Shown here piece by piece: positions 31,298 to 40,650 of a stretch of DNA of 64,000 bases. The DNA lies in contig NZ_JANUEQ010000004.1 of the NCBI RefSeq assembly GCF_024807845.1, positions 1 through 64,000 on the forward strand, written 5' to 3'. How positions within the stretch are numbered: the first letter of the stretch is position 1; each line of letters opens with the position of its first letter. This stretch comes from Klebsiella sp. BIGb0407. GTDB lineage: Bacteria; Pseudomonadota; Gammaproteobacteria; Enterobacterales; Enterobacteriaceae. The position numbers and the translations under genes were made by a program. The notes under the pieces were generated by a model. The model had not been told where the DNA came from and searched no databases. It was given only the letters and a program-made list of their open reading frames with translations.

Positions 31298-32089
31298 TTA
31301 TTTCTGACAGTGCGGACACCAGTAAAAGGGTCTTGAGGATAACGTCGTTTTTTCAATCATATTGAAACAACGCTCACAGGGCTCGCCAGCACGATGGAAA
31401 ACGTGGAAACGAAATAACGTACCGTGGTGTTTATTTTCATCCACCTCCCCTCTGGTCTGATAAGAGTTTCTCGGGATATCCAGAATGGCCTGCGCCAGAC
31501 GGTCAAGAGCGTCATCAGCCAGTTCGCCAGCGTGATGTAAGGGGTCTATCTCAGCTTCCCAGAGAATTTCTGCCCGCAGATAGTTGCCTAGCCCCGCCAT
31601 AAAACTCTGGTCAAGCAACAGCGTTCCGAGCTGCCTACGGCGAAATTTAGCGGACAGAATACGGGTTTTGACCTGTTCAACGGTGAAACGACTGTCCAAC
31701 ACATCCGGGCCGACGCGCTTTAAAAAAGGCTGCTGGTCTAACTCTGATTGCTCAAGTATTTCGATATCAGAGGCGCTGTAGAGCAGTATGGCTTTATCTG
31801 CCGTTTCCAGCCTCACCCGTAAAACCCGGGAACTGACCGGTTGATCACCCGCATCAACGATACGCCAGACGCCGTATAATTGGTTATGGGTGTACAGGAT
31901 TAAGTCATTGGAAAAGTGCGTTAGCATCGCTTTACCGCGTGTTTCAATACGCTCAATCGTTTTCCCTTTCAGCATCTCTTCAAAGGGTTTTAATGTTTCA
32001 TAGGCAAACCACACATGGGTTAGCGGATGACCGGCGACTGCCTGCTCAAGATTATCCGCCGCCCGGCGTATTTCAGGACCTTCAGGCAT
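31298..32089 (-). CDS. nei: endonuclease VIII Nei
   Basis: 263 residues, exact E. coli length. N-terminal catalytic Pro2-Glu3 ([12 protein letters not shown]), active-site Lys53, H2TH domain ([20 protein letters not shown]), and C-terminal zinc finger CERC...CPHC ending at the penultimate residues. DNA glycosylase/AP lyase for oxidised pyrimidines. The MPEGPEI start and zinc-finger spacing separate it from Fpg (MPELPEV). Confidence 0.97.
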   Translation of the reverse strand: MPEGPEIRRAADNLEQAVAGHPLTHVWFAYETLKPFEEMLKGKTIERIETRGKAMLTHFSNDLILYTHNQLYGVWRIVDAGDQPVSSRVLRVRLETADKAILLYSASDIEILEQSELDQQPFLKRVGPDVLDSRFTVEQVKTRILSAKFRRRQLGTLLLDQSFMAGLGNYLRAEILWEAEIDPLHHAGELADDALDRLAQAILDIPRNSYQTRGEVDENKHHGTLFRFHVFHRAGEPCERCFNMIEKTTLSSRPFYWCPHCQK

Positions 32090-32176
32090 CGTTTTCTCCT
32101 GATTAAATATCTTTAAACTGTTCTCAGCCAGTGAGGAAGCCTTACCAAGGCGCTTTCCCCACCGCGATAAACCCGG

Positions 32177-32920
32177 TTAAGCCGGGTTAGGAATATCAAT
32201 AAAGGTGACATCCAGGTCCGTTTCTGTCATCAGCCAGTCGCTTAATGCCTGAATACCGCCACGCTCGGTAGCATGATGCCCGGCGGCATAAAAATGGATG
32301 CCTTGTTCACGCGCAGAGTGGATAGTTTGCTCAGACACTTCACCGGTAATAAAGGCATCAACGCCAAAACGGGCGGCATTATCGATAAATCCTTGCCCAC
32401 CTCCGGTGCACCAGGCAACCCGACGGATTTCATCCGGCCCGGTATCGCCGCACCACAGAGGAGTTCGCCCTAAGCGCAGCTCCAGCCAGGAGGCGAGTTC
32501 TACGCCAGATAACGCGGTGGGGAAAGTGCCCCAGGGCACCAGCGGGTCAATTTCGCCCTGAACCTCAATGCCCAGGAGTCGTCCGAGCTGGGCGTTATTC
32601 CCTAACTCGGCATGCATATCCAGGGGCAAATGCCAGCCATAGAGATTGATATCATTCGCCAGCAAGGTTTTCAGGCGATTGCGTTTCATACCGCGGATCA
32701 CCGCCGGCTCACTTTTCCAGAAATAACCATGATGAACGATAATGGCATCCGCCTGCTGACGAACCGCTTCATCCAGCAAGGCCTGGCATGCGGTCACGCC
32801 GGTGATAATTTTGCGGATCTCGCTCCGACCTTCCACCTGCAAACCATTGGGGGCAAAGTCGCTGATGGCGCTGCTATTAAGTTTTTCATTAATCAGACGC
32901 TCCAGTTCACTATTTTTCAT
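32177..32920 (-). CDS. ybgI: NIF3-family metal-binding protein YbgI
   Basis: 247 residues, the E. coli length. Dinuclear-metal hexameric toroid family with the conserved metal ligands in IIVHHGYFW, the GWHLPLDMHAELGNNAQL segment, and YAAGHHATERGG. Annotated variously as GTP cyclohydrolase I type 2 homologue or radiation-resistance protein; the substrate is not settled. Its start lies 11 nt inside the 3' end of phrB, so the two are translationally linked. Confidence 0.95.
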   Translation of the reverse strand: MKNSELERLINEKLNSSAISDFAPNGLQVEGRSEIRKIITGVTACQALLDEAVRQQADAIIVHHGYFWKSEPAVIRGMKRNRLKTLLANDINLYGWHLPLDMHAELGNNAQLGRLLGIEVQGEIDPLVPWGTFPTALSGVELASWLELRLGRTPLWCGDTGPDEIRRVAWCTGGGQGFIDNAARFGVDAFITGEVSEQTIHSAREQGIHFYAAGHHATERGGIQALSDWLMTETDLDVTFIDIPNPA

Positions 32921-34343
32921 CGTTCTCTCTCATTTCATTACGTGCCGCTTCATAGGCAGCCAGTGTGGCAATTCGCGCTTGTTTATGATCGACAATAGGG
33001 CGTGGATAGTTAAGTATTTGCCGCCGTTTATCGGCCCACTCCCAGGGAGTATGAATATCTTTTCCCGGAATCAATGCCAGTTCAGGTAACCAGTGACGGA
33101 TAAATGTTCCTTCACTGTCAAAACGCTGCCCCTGGGTCGTCGGGTTAAAGATACGAAAATACGGCGCAGCATCCGTTCCGGTTGACGCAGCCCACTGCCA
33201 GCCACCGTTGTTAGCGGCCAGGTCACCATCAATCAGTTGCGAGATAAAGTAGCTTTCCCCTTCCCGCCAGTCGATCAGCAAATCTTTTACCAGGAAGCTG
33301 GCCACCACCATGCGCAGACGATTATGCATCCAGCCAGTCTCATTAAGCTGTCTCATCGCCGCATCAACAATCGGATAACCGGTTTGACCTTGCTGCCAGG
33401 CAAGTAAAGCTTCCGGGTTATGATTCCAGCGCACCTTATCGGTCCAGGCAATAAACGGCCGATAACGACATAGTCGTGGGTGAGAGACCAGCAGATGACG
33501 ATAAAACTCACGCCAGATCAGTTCATTTAGCCAGACCGCACCGGCCTCACCGTCCAGCGCACGCGGATGCTCTTTCAATAAGCGATATAAACACTGACGA
33601 GGAGAAAGCACGCCAATTGCCAGCCAGGCGGACAAGGTACTGGTTCCCTTGATTGCCGGAAAATCACGTTGTTCCGCATAATCCGCCACTGCCGTCTGGC
33701 AAAAAGTCCGTAGCTGCGAAATCGCCGCCCGCTCACCTACCGGGAACAGCTCAGGGTCAAAAGGCTGGCGCGGATAGTCCAGCTGATAAGGGGTAAACTC
33801 AACCGCCTTACCCCGGGCTTGCGGGGCCGCAACACATTCCGGCAATTGCTCTTGAAGACGTTTAATAAAAGCCCGGCTAAAAGGGGTAAATACTTTATAC
33901 ATTTCGCGATTGCCGGTCACCACACTGCCCGGGGGTAACAGTAAGCTGTCATCAAACCCCTGACAGACAATCTCGCCGTCAAGCTCCCGCTCAAGCCGGG
34001 CGTCCCGCTCACGTTCGTTGATTTCATACTGATAGTTGTAAAACAGCGCGCTGACATCCTGCTGCTGGCAAAACTGTTTTACTTCATCAACGGCGGCGGA
34101 AAAATCAGCTTGCTGCCGGATATGCAGCTCAATGCCACGCTCAGCAAGCTGCTCGCCGAGGGCATTAAGGTGCTGCCCGATAAACTCTGCCTGGCGGGGA
34201 GCCATATTATGCTGCTGCCATTGCGCAGGCGTTGCGATAAACAGTGCCAGCACCCGCGCATCGGGCGAGCGACATGCAGCAGATAGCGCATAGTTATCAT
34301 GCACGCGTAAGTCATTACGAAACCAGACCAGATGGGTCGTCAT
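32910..34343 (-). CDS. phrB: deoxyribodipyrimidine photolyase PhrB
   Basis: 477 residues from ATG 34343 (MTTHLVWFRNDLRVHDN), with CAGGAG upstream; an in-frame start 18 bp earlier is less typical. N-terminal antenna (MTHF) domain, then FAD-binding helical domain with WLNELIWREFYRHLL, TGYPIVDAAMRQLNETGWMHNRLRM and DGDLAANNGGWQWAASTGTDAAPYFRIFNP. Repairs cyclobutane pyrimidine dimers using blue light. Confidence 0.97.
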   Translation of the reverse strand: MTTHLVWFRNDLRVHDNYALSAACRSPDARVLALFIATPAQWQQHNMAPRQAEFIGQHLNALGEQLAERGIELHIRQQADFSAAVDEVKQFCQQQDVSALFYNYQYEINERERDARLERELDGEIVCQGFDDSLLLPPGSVVTGNREMYKVFTPFSRAFIKRLQEQLPECVAAPQARGKAVEFTPYQLDYPRQPFDPELFPVGERAAISQLRTFCQTAVADYAEQRDFPAIKGTSTLSAWLAIGVLSPRQCLYRLLKEHPRALDGEAGAVWLNELIWREFYRHLLVSHPRLCRYRPFIAWTDKVRWNHNPEALLAWQQGQTGYPIVDAAMRQLNETGWMHNRLRMVVASFLVKDLLIDWREGESYFISQLIDGDLAANNGGWQWAASTGTDAAPYFRIFNPTTQGQRFDSEGTFIRHWLPELALIPGKDIHTPWEWADKRRQILNYPRPIVDHKQARIATLAAYEAARNEMRENDEK

Positions 34344-34508
34344 AGGGCTCCTGCCTGCCATTATTTTGAATCAGTTATTCCGTGAATTCGGGGGTAACGT
34401 CATTAGCGTTGATAAAAATCTATCGCGATATTCTGCCACAGAGTATGGCTGCTGTCTGAAAACAGCGCTTCAGGATGTGTCTGGAGCTAAAAGGGTCAAC
34501 CCACACTG

Positions 34509-35363
34509 TCACTTAATGGGGCTTACGCTTAAATCATCAATTATCTCAATGTAATCATCGAGCTTTTTTAACAGCTTACGTTTTTGATTGTTATCCAGGC
34601 TTTCATTCAAATCCTCGAGGAGTTCGGCGTACCTGTTTTTATTATATTGCTCGGCAGCCAACAGGCTCTGGGACTTGAATATCTGTAGATTCTTGATGAA
34701 TGAAGTGAATTTAACGGGAAACTCAGGACTACTCCTCTCCGCAAGCAGCTGTTTCACGGCGGTTCTAAGCTTTAAATTGTAAGCCATACGCCCAATAACA
34801 GTTGATTCTGTCTGTATTGAATAGAGTCGAATCATATCTGACTGGCGAGTTGACAGCTTGCCAATATACTGGGTAATCCTTTTTTCTGTCTTGCTCTGTC
34901 TTTCCTCGATCTCTCCTTCAGTACCTTGCCTGGTAAAGGTATCAAACTCATCTGTATCTCTTTCAGACCATAACGCGAGCATCTCATTAATTTGCGGGTC
35001 AGATAGTTGTTGGATTATTTCTGCCGCTTCCAGAGCTATCTCATCCTGGAAGTGAAAAAGATGGTTCCGGGCTGTTGAGAACACGATAAGCCATTGTTCA
35101 GCATTAAGCGGACTGGCACGCAGATTTTGCCTTAAGGAAACCAGATCTGCCTTGTATTTAACGAGTTCACTGGAGCGATGCCATGCGTGCCATTTTTCTA
35201 TTTTAACATCCAGGCGTTTCTTCTGGTCCCTGGTCAGGGTGACATAATCATCAATATAGAACTGAGCAAACCAATTAATATTATTGTAGACGGTCGGTGC
35301 TGCGGAGCACGCGCTAACTAAAAGCACTGCAATTGCCAGTAGATAGGGTCTTAATATTTTCAT
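34509..35363 (-). CDS. DUF6279-type lipoprotein
   Basis: 284 residues. Signal peptide with lipobox LLVSAC (Cys19). The rest is helical and charged (YNNINWFAQFYIDDYVTLTRDQKKRLDVKIEKWHAWHRSSEL), characteristic of the uncharacterised DUF6279 lipoproteins. The residue after Cys is Ser, so by the +2 rule an outer-membrane destination is likely. Stands alone between phrB and the metallophosphoesterase. No function is known to me. Confidence 0.75.
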   Translation of the reverse strand: MKILRPYLLAIAVLLVSACSAAPTVYNNINWFAQFYIDDYVTLTRDQKKRLDVKIEKWHAWHRSSELVKYKADLVSLRQNLRASPLNAEQWLIVFSTARNHLFHFQDEIALEAAEIIQQLSDPQINEMLALWSERDTDEFDTFTRQGTEGEIEERQSKTEKRITQYIGKLSTRQSDMIRLYSIQTESTVIGRMAYNLKLRTAVKQLLAERSSPEFPVKFTSFIKNLQIFKSQSLLAAEQYNKNRYAELLEDLNESLDNNQKRKLLKKLDDYIEIIDDLSVSPIK

Positions 35364-35448
35364 ATTTTACTCAGTATTTTATGAACTGTCGCGTTATGGG
35401 ACCCTCGCCCGATCCCAATATTTACGTTACATCTGTTGAGACATGTTG

Positions 35449-36582
35449 TTAGCGCGTTTTCGCTCGTCGCAGCGTGATGAGTGTCAGTTCTGACGGTCTG
35501 CCGAGTCGCAGGGCAAATCCCGGCCATAATGCAGTACCGTTATTGACGTACAGCTGCATGCCGCTGACGTTATAGAGCCCCGATACAAACCCTCCGTTTG
35601 CTAAAGCAATCACTCTATCCAGGCCCAGGATCATTCCACCGTGGGTATGACCGGATAGCTGTAATGCGACCCCCTGACTGGCTGCAACAGGTGCGTTTTT
35701 GGGCTGATGGTCTAGCAGAATGATTGATGTGTCTTTCGGTACGCCAGCCAAAGCCTTTTTCAGGTCTGGTGGAGGAAAACCGGTTGCGGGTGCTGTTATA
35801 TCAGTAACGCCGGCCAGTACTATCTGAGCCCCCTCTCGCTCGATAAGCGTATGGCTGTTGGTGAGCGGTATCATTCCGAGCGCCTCGAAGTATTTCATCC
35901 AGGCTTCGTTGTCGAAGAAATACTCGTGGTTGCCGGGGATCACATAAACACCGTCTGGTGCACGTAAATCCCCCAGGGCTTCGATATCAAGCATACGGTT
36001 GGCAACTGAACCATCTATTAAGTCACCCGTGACCACGATCAAATCTACCCCAAGTGCATTCGAATCGGTAACTACCGCTCTCGTCCATGGCGCATCAAAA
36101 AGACGACTGATGTGCAAATCTGTAAGTTGCAGGATTTTGTAACCTTCAAATTGTGAAGGAAGATTATTAATAGAAAACTCCACTTCCTTAATGGGCGGAA
36201 CGCGAACAGCCTGATGAACACCAACGGCGGCCAGTACAAATGCTGCCGCCGCAATCGCATAGCGTAATCCAGCGGGAATGGTCAGCCACTGCAGCCTGAT
36301 AAGCATCATTAGCAGTGTTCCCAAGTCCACGACTAACTGGAAAATAGCGATTAACAGAATTGCACCGAACGCCCAGTTGAATAACATCACCATGCTGCGG
36401 GGAAATTCCGGAGAAAACACACTCCCTGAGGATAGACGAGAGAACAGGTGATATTGCGAGCCGAGCAGGATCAGCAGTGCAACCGCAATTTTGGCCGATA
36501 ATGCCCAGGGTAACGGCCATAAAAAGCGGATGATGACGTACAGGCCTGGCATGCTGAAGAACACGTGAAACATCTGTTCCAT
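35449..36582 (-). CDS. membrane metallophosphoesterase (YkuE-like)
   Basis: 377 residues. Four predicted membrane helices in the first 125 residues, then a calcineurin-like phosphoesterase domain with all metal motifs: TDLHIS (Asp155, His157), VTGDLIDG (Asp187), IPGNHEY (Asn218, His219), LLDHQP and LSGHTHGG. Family members hydrolyse phosphodiester or pyrophosphate bonds, for example on lipid-linked substrates; the actual substrate cannot be told. The catalytic domain would face the periplasm if the four-helix topology with inside N-terminus holds. Confidence 0.85.
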   Translation of the reverse strand: MEQMFHVFFSMPGLYVIIRFLWPLPWALSAKIAVALLILLGSQYHLFSRLSSGSVFSPEFPRSMVMLFNWAFGAILLIAIFQLVVDLGTLLMMLIRLQWLTIPAGLRYAIAAAAFVLAAVGVHQAVRVPPIKEVEFSINNLPSQFEGYKILQLTDLHISRLFDAPWTRAVVTDSNALGVDLIVVTGDLIDGSVANRMLDIEALGDLRAPDGVYVIPGNHEYFFDNEAWMKYFEALGMIPLTNSHTLIEREGAQIVLAGVTDITAPATGFPPPDLKKALAGVPKDTSIILLDHQPKNAPVAASQGVALQLSGHTHGGMILGLDRVIALANGGFVSGLYNVSGMQLYVNNGTALWPGFALRLGRPSELTLITLRRAKTR

Positions 36583-36699
36583 TCCTTATCAGATATATTG
36601 CGTAATACCGCAGCGTCAGGACATCGTGCGAGCCGTATTGACTGATCAACGCCAGGGTATTAAAGAGTCGGCGTAACGGGCATTGTTCCAATACAATGA

Positions 36700-36816
36700 C
36701 TACTTTCTTGGGTGCCGGGATTTACCGAATTTGGGTCTGTTGAAGTAAGAGATCAGTAAATATAATCCACCAATAAGCATGATCAATACTGCGATAAAAA
36801 TAATCAGAGTGTTCAT
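36700..36816 (-). CDS. 38-residue single-helix membrane protein
   Basis: ATG 36816 with AAGGTG about 10 nt upstream; sequence begins MNTLIIFIAVLIMLIGGLYL, one hydrophobic helix (about 3-23), followed by a basic tail ending KFGKSRHPRK. This is the layout of small inner-membrane proteins of enterobacteria. Lies 117 bp upstream of the metallophosphoesterase on the same strand and may be co-expressed with it. No homologue recognised. Confidence 0.6.
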   Translation of the reverse strand: MNTLIIFIAVLIMLIGGLYLLISYFNRPKFGKSRHPRK

Positions 36817-36930
36817 CTTTGCATCACCTTGTGAGATATTTCTCACACAATTTAGCTTAAGTGATACTCTTTCGTCACGCTATTCATTGATGTCGTGTGG
36901 TGCGTGCGGTGGGACGTAGAGTAAATGCAA

Positions 36931-37285
36931 TTACTGACAACCCTCGACGTCGTAGCGAGAACTGAAGTGGGTTGCGATTAAGGTACTGACATCCGCATCC
37001 AGCCAGCTTCGCCATTTGCTGGCTGGATGAGTGTCCGTGCCCGGAGTGGGCGGCCAAGATACCTGCTGCCATCAATTACCCGACCATCCTCAAGTTCAAT
37101 GGTTAAACCCTGCTTTAAGCGTTGGAACAATGGACCTGGAGGCACACCGTCGGCAATAAGCTGAGAGGCATCCAGAGTGCCCGGTTTATCATGCTGTTCG
37201 ATACATAGCCGTAGCATTCGACAGGATGGTTTAGTGGCCAGGCGGTGCCCCTGTAGCCAGCTTCGTCAAAAACCAACCCAGTTGA
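36931..37285 (-). pseudogene. rbn: decayed C-terminal remnant of ribonuclease Z/BN
   Basis: Three frames together spell the C-terminal half of RNase [15 protein letters not shown] (about 37240), [27 protein letters not shown] and LEDGRVIDG (37200-37050), [16 protein letters not shown] (about 37030) and [18 protein letters not shown] followed by a stop (36931). At least two frameshifts separate them. The N-terminal metal site (HLHGDH) is missing. Clearly a dead fragment; the ordinary rbn locus in E. coli is elsewhere, so a functional copy may exist outside the window. Confidence 0.8.
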
Positions 37286-37423
37286 GCGGAAAATAAGGGC
37301 CAAAAATTCTACTTTACAGAGGTACTGAATAACGCAGTAATAATTGTATATAACATTTTATCTCTCTCTTCTTATTAGATATATTGGGCGTAACTCTCTT
37401 GACTACGCCCCACGTTAATTTAA

Positions 37424-39055
37424 TTACAATAAAGGCGGAACTGTTGGAATAATAGGGACTTCAATAACAGTAGGAACTGAGCGAGAGAATGCTTGTTTAC
37501 ATATTGCATTTATTTCTTCCAGGTTTTCTGCACGTACGCCAATGCAACCATAACCTTTTGCTAAAGAAGCAATATCTAAATCAGGCAAGTCAAGTCCGGG
37601 CATACCAGGCGCATTTTCTAATTCAGCAAAAGATTTCAAAATTGCATATTCACCGTTACGCGGAACAATAAATAAAATCGGTAGCTTAAGCTGAGCGGCA
37701 GTCCACAATCCTTGAATTGAGTACTGGAAAGAACCATCACCAATAATTGCTAAAACAGGACGGTTTCTACCACTATCCCTCTCTGCTAAAGCAATACCGA
37801 TACTCGCAGGTAAATTCCAACCGAGACTGCCGCTAGCAAAAGTATAAAAAGAGTCTGGTTTATCAATCGACCATGCAGTATGTAATTCACCTAAATTAGA
37901 CGGTGACTCTTCAATTAATACGGTATCCTCAGGTGTAAAGTCGCGCAGACCTTGGAAAAGCTGTAAGGCAGAAAGCAGTTCACCCTGTTGAGGTATCGAT
38001 TGTGCTGCTGGGTGAGGTGCCATTCTGTGTTGCTGTTGGGGTACTTCAGGTAATGTTGTTACTCGTTTTATCACCAATTCAAGTAATGAATTTAGGGCTA
38101 AAACTGGACTAGATAACAAGCTATCACCGACGGGTGCTCTTCCTGCTTCATTCGGGTCATCAGTAATATGGAGTAATTCTAATCCCTCAGGAAGATATTC
38201 ACCGGCAACATAAGGATAATATCTGAATACTGGGGCACCGATAACAATAGCTACATCATAACCTACTAATTTTTTGGATAATGGCTGAATCGCAAAAGGT
38301 AAGCCACCAGCGTAAAGAGGGTGGTTTTCAGGGAATGGTGGGACTTCTGAGGCAGGGGCACTGAATACGTGACAATTCAATTTTTCAGCTAATTGAATAC
38401 CAATATCCCAACCTTCTCCTCGAGCAATGCCTGAACCATATATCAATACAGGATTCTTCGCTGTTGATAATTTCTCAGCAAACTGAGATATACGGCCAGG
38501 TTCTGGTGCAATTAGTGATGAAACACTGCGCACAACGGCATCACCTGATGCTGGTTTATCCCAATCATCTAATGGGATGGATAAAAATACTGGGCCAGCA
38601 GGTGGCTGCATTGCCATAGCATATGCTCGCATAAATGCAGCTGGCACATCTTCTGCTCTGACAGGTTCATAGCTCCATTTTATCCATGGTTTCGGCAGTT
38701 CACTCGGAGAGACATTGGTTAGCCAAGGTTCCATGAGTAACATTTCACGAGTTTGGTTCCCTGCGGTGATGATTAGCGGTGTTTTATTTTGAGCCGCGGT
38801 CATGATATTGCTCATTGAATTGCTCAGGCCAGCAGACGTATGTACGTTGACTATTGCAGGCTTTCTGGTTGCCTGGGCATAACCATCTGCTGCACCAACC
38901 GCTGATGATTCATGCAATGTTTGGATGTAACGAAAATCGGCAGGGAAATTTTTTAAAAACGTTTCTTCGGTTGATCCTGGATTGCCAAATAAAGTCGTTA
39001 GTTCAAGCTTACGTAATAAATCAAAGGTGACGTCACGAATAGATTTTGCTGTCAT
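37424..39055 (-). CDS. benzoylformate-decarboxylase-like ThDP enzyme
   Basis: 543 residues. Pyrimidine domain with Ser28 (FGNPGS), ThDP-activating Glu49 (TLHES) and His72 (NVHTSAG), corresponding to Ser26, Glu47 and His70 of Pseudomonas MdlC; middle domain; pyrophosphate domain with GDGS (439-442) and Asn467. The MdlC His281 position is Tyr280 here (VFRYYPY). Colinear with MdlC throughout, but no mandelate genes are nearby, so the substrate is open. Stands alone next to an rbn remnant and an IS remnant, which suggests horizontal acquisition. Confidence 0.75.
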   Translation of the reverse strand: MTAKSIRDVTFDLLRKLELTTLFGNPGSTEETFLKNFPADFRYIQTLHESSAVGAADGYAQATRKPAIVNVHTSAGLSNSMSNIMTAAQNKTPLIITAGNQTREMLLMEPWLTNVSPSELPKPWIKWSYEPVRAEDVPAAFMRAYAMAMQPPAGPVFLSIPLDDWDKPASGDAVVRSVSSLIAPEPGRISQFAEKLSTAKNPVLIYGSGIARGEGWDIGIQLAEKLNCHVFSAPASEVPPFPENHPLYAGGLPFAIQPLSKKLVGYDVAIVIGAPVFRYYPYVAGEYLPEGLELLHITDDPNEAGRAPVGDSLLSSPVLALNSLLELVIKRVTTLPEVPQQQHRMAPHPAAQSIPQQGELLSALQLFQGLRDFTPEDTVLIEESPSNLGELHTAWSIDKPDSFYTFASGSLGWNLPASIGIALAERDSGRNRPVLAIIGDGSFQYSIQGLWTAAQLKLPILFIVPRNGEYAILKSFAELENAPGMPGLDLPDLDIASLAKGYGCIGVRAENLEEINAICKQAFSRSVPTVIEVPIIPTVPPLL

Positions 39056-39266
39056 AGAGTTATTCCTTAAGTCAAAAAACCAATGGTTGTTTCATAAAAA
39101 ACTGATTTTATGTAAGTAAAGATAAGCATGGGATATTTCTTAAAAACCATATCAAATATCCGTTCAAAATAATCGATTAATTTGAGGAAATACTGTCTGA
39201 ATTGTGTGATCTGATCGACAGATAAAAATTACACATTACCAACCGGTCTAAGCGATGCCGAACACA
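39056..39266. other. upstream region of the decarboxylase gene
   Basis: AT-rich non-coding stretch between the decarboxylase-like gene and the IS remnant. It must hold that gene's promoter; I see no clear operator or regulator gene beside it. Confidence 0.4.
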
Positions 39267-39911
39267 GTGTCAATTCCCCCTAAAATGAGACAGCTATAAT
39301 TAGACTTTCTGCCTTTACATTTTCAGCGGTCAAAATGAAAAAAACACGATTTGCTGAAACTCAGATTGTTAATATCCTGAAACTTGCTGATTCTAGTCTG
39401 AAAGTTGAATAAATCTGCCATCAGAACGGAATAAATAATGCAACCTGGTACAATTGGAAATCTAAGTATAGAGGCATGGAAGCTAATGATGTTAAATGAT
39501 TAAAAGAACTTGAAGATGAATATTCCCGACTGAAAATACTCTTTGCTTAAGTCAGCCCGGAAAACCATGCCATGAAGGAGCTTTTTGCAAAAAAGGGCTT
39601 AACGCCATCAAGGAAAAATCCTGCTCCAGGCGATTAACAGCCTCAGGCCTGTCGGGTATTACAGTTTGTAAACCGATCTCTTTATCACGGGTATCTTTTT
39701 ATCTATACAGTACTGACTGGCGGGAGGTCCATTTCGCCGGGAATTTTTGAACGCTTATTTATTTGAATCTCTCCGTTATGTCAGAGAAATGGTATGGTTC
39801 TGGCAGCAGGATTATTACCTGCATCGTACTCATGAAAGTCTGGGACACCTTCCCCGGAGACATGCCGAAAAACTCTAATCAGGTTTGTCTCAGGTAATGG
39901 GGAGTGGACAC
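39267..39911 (+). mobile_element. degenerate IS3-family insertion sequence remnant
   Basis: Bounded by 26-bp terminal inverted repeats GTGTCAATTCCCCCTAAAA.. (39267-39292) and its partner ending GGGGAGTGGACAC (39886-39911), 20 of 26 positions matching. Inside, from ATG 39335, a broken OrfA reads MKKTRFAETQIVNILKLAD...stop...INNATWYNWKSKYRGMEANDVK...stop...LKELEDEYSRLKILFA, the helix-turn-helix/leucine-zipper OrfA of IS3 elements. The distal part retains only the OrfB C-terminus (YYLHRTHESLGHLPRRHAEKL). 645 bp instead of about 1.2 kb: internally deleted, no target duplication visible, immobile. Confidence 0.85.
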
Positions 39912-39970
39912 TACCTTCAGAACACACTGCCAACTATTATATTGACACTTACCGATCAGAATAAAATGCA

Positions 39971-40004
39971 AAAGGCACGTTGAGCAGATGCTCAGCGTGC
40001 CTTT
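39971..40004 (-). terminator. ybfA terminator
   Basis: AAAGGCACGTTGAGCA (39971-39986) pairs over 16 bp (one wobble) with TGCTCAGCGTGCCTTT (39989-40004); about 50 bp after the ybfA stop on the minus strand. A/T-rich flanks. Confidence 0.8.
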
Positions 40005-40052
40005 AAATCAAGGGGTATTACCCTGTCATACTTAGCTGTGGTAAGCCGGGAA

Positions 40053-40259
40053 TTAGAAAAAATCACCCGCCGCGGCTTCAGCCTGCTCCATCCATACCGG
40101 TTTATCGCTGGTTTTTGACCAGACACGGTGTAAGTAGCTATAAAAACGCGCCCTGTCTTTCCAAAAAAGCATAACAGGTAAAGCAGCAACACCGACAATG
40201 ACCGCCAGCAGCCGACGTAACATCACTTGCCAGACAGGATAAGTTGGATATAGAGACAC
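40053..40259 (-). CDS. ybfA: small membrane protein YbfA
   Basis: 68 residues, same length as E. coli YbfA. One hydrophobic helix (about 12-32), then the highly conserved [20 protein letters not shown] and [11 protein letters not shown] tail. Function unknown; in E. coli it also lies divergent to kdpF. The N-terminal third is diverged, the C-terminal half is nearly identical to what I know from E. coli. Confidence 0.93.
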   Translation of the reverse strand: MSLYPTYPVWQVMLRRLLAVIVGVAALPVMLFWKDRARFYSYLHRVWSKTSDKPVWMEQAEAAAGDFF

Positions 40260-40650
40260 AGGAACCTCCTCTTAATTTATGAACAGGTTTCGCATCGGGT
40301 GCAATGGTGCAGCTAGTCGACTGAATAATCACTTTTTTCTTTCAGAAGACTCTCAAATCAAACTTTTTGACAGCGTAAAATGTGATGCATTGCAAAATGC
40401 GAAAAATATATACTTGCTATATGCAAAAATAATAACCTGAAAAACCAAACATTACAACTCATCCGACCAGAAAGATCGGATTTCTTTTTATGTTCATATT
40501 TTATACGTTTGATTATCCTGTCTTCCGAATAATCCCCTCTTTTCACGGCATTTTTATACTTTTTTTACACCCTTCCCTCTGACTTTTACAACATCTTTGC
40601 AACCAAAAATCTATCCTCGCAGCAAACAGACATACACCTGGAGGTGGATT
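40260..40650. promoter_or_regulatory. ybfA-kdpF divergent control region
   Basis: 391 bp without a gene. Contains the KdpE operator at 40551-40572 and, downstream, the kdpF leader with GGAGGT ahead of the GTG start. The left part (40260-40450) is AT-rich and probably holds the ybfA promoter. Confidence 0.6.
40551..40572 (+). promoter_or_regulatory. KdpE operator of the kdpFABC promoter
   Basis: TTTTTATACTTTTTTTACAC (extending to CC) is, as I recall it, the same as the KdpE-binding element of the E. coli kdpFABC promoter, and lies 79 bp before the kdpF start. Phosphorylated KdpE activates transcription under K+ limitation or osmotic upshift. Confidence 0.85.

Noticed and set aside
37386-37410. 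GGGCGTA...TACGCCC inverted repeat after the decarboxylase stop, as terminator
   Set aside because: Only 7-bp arms, 11-nt loop and no T run on the minus strand; too weak to list.
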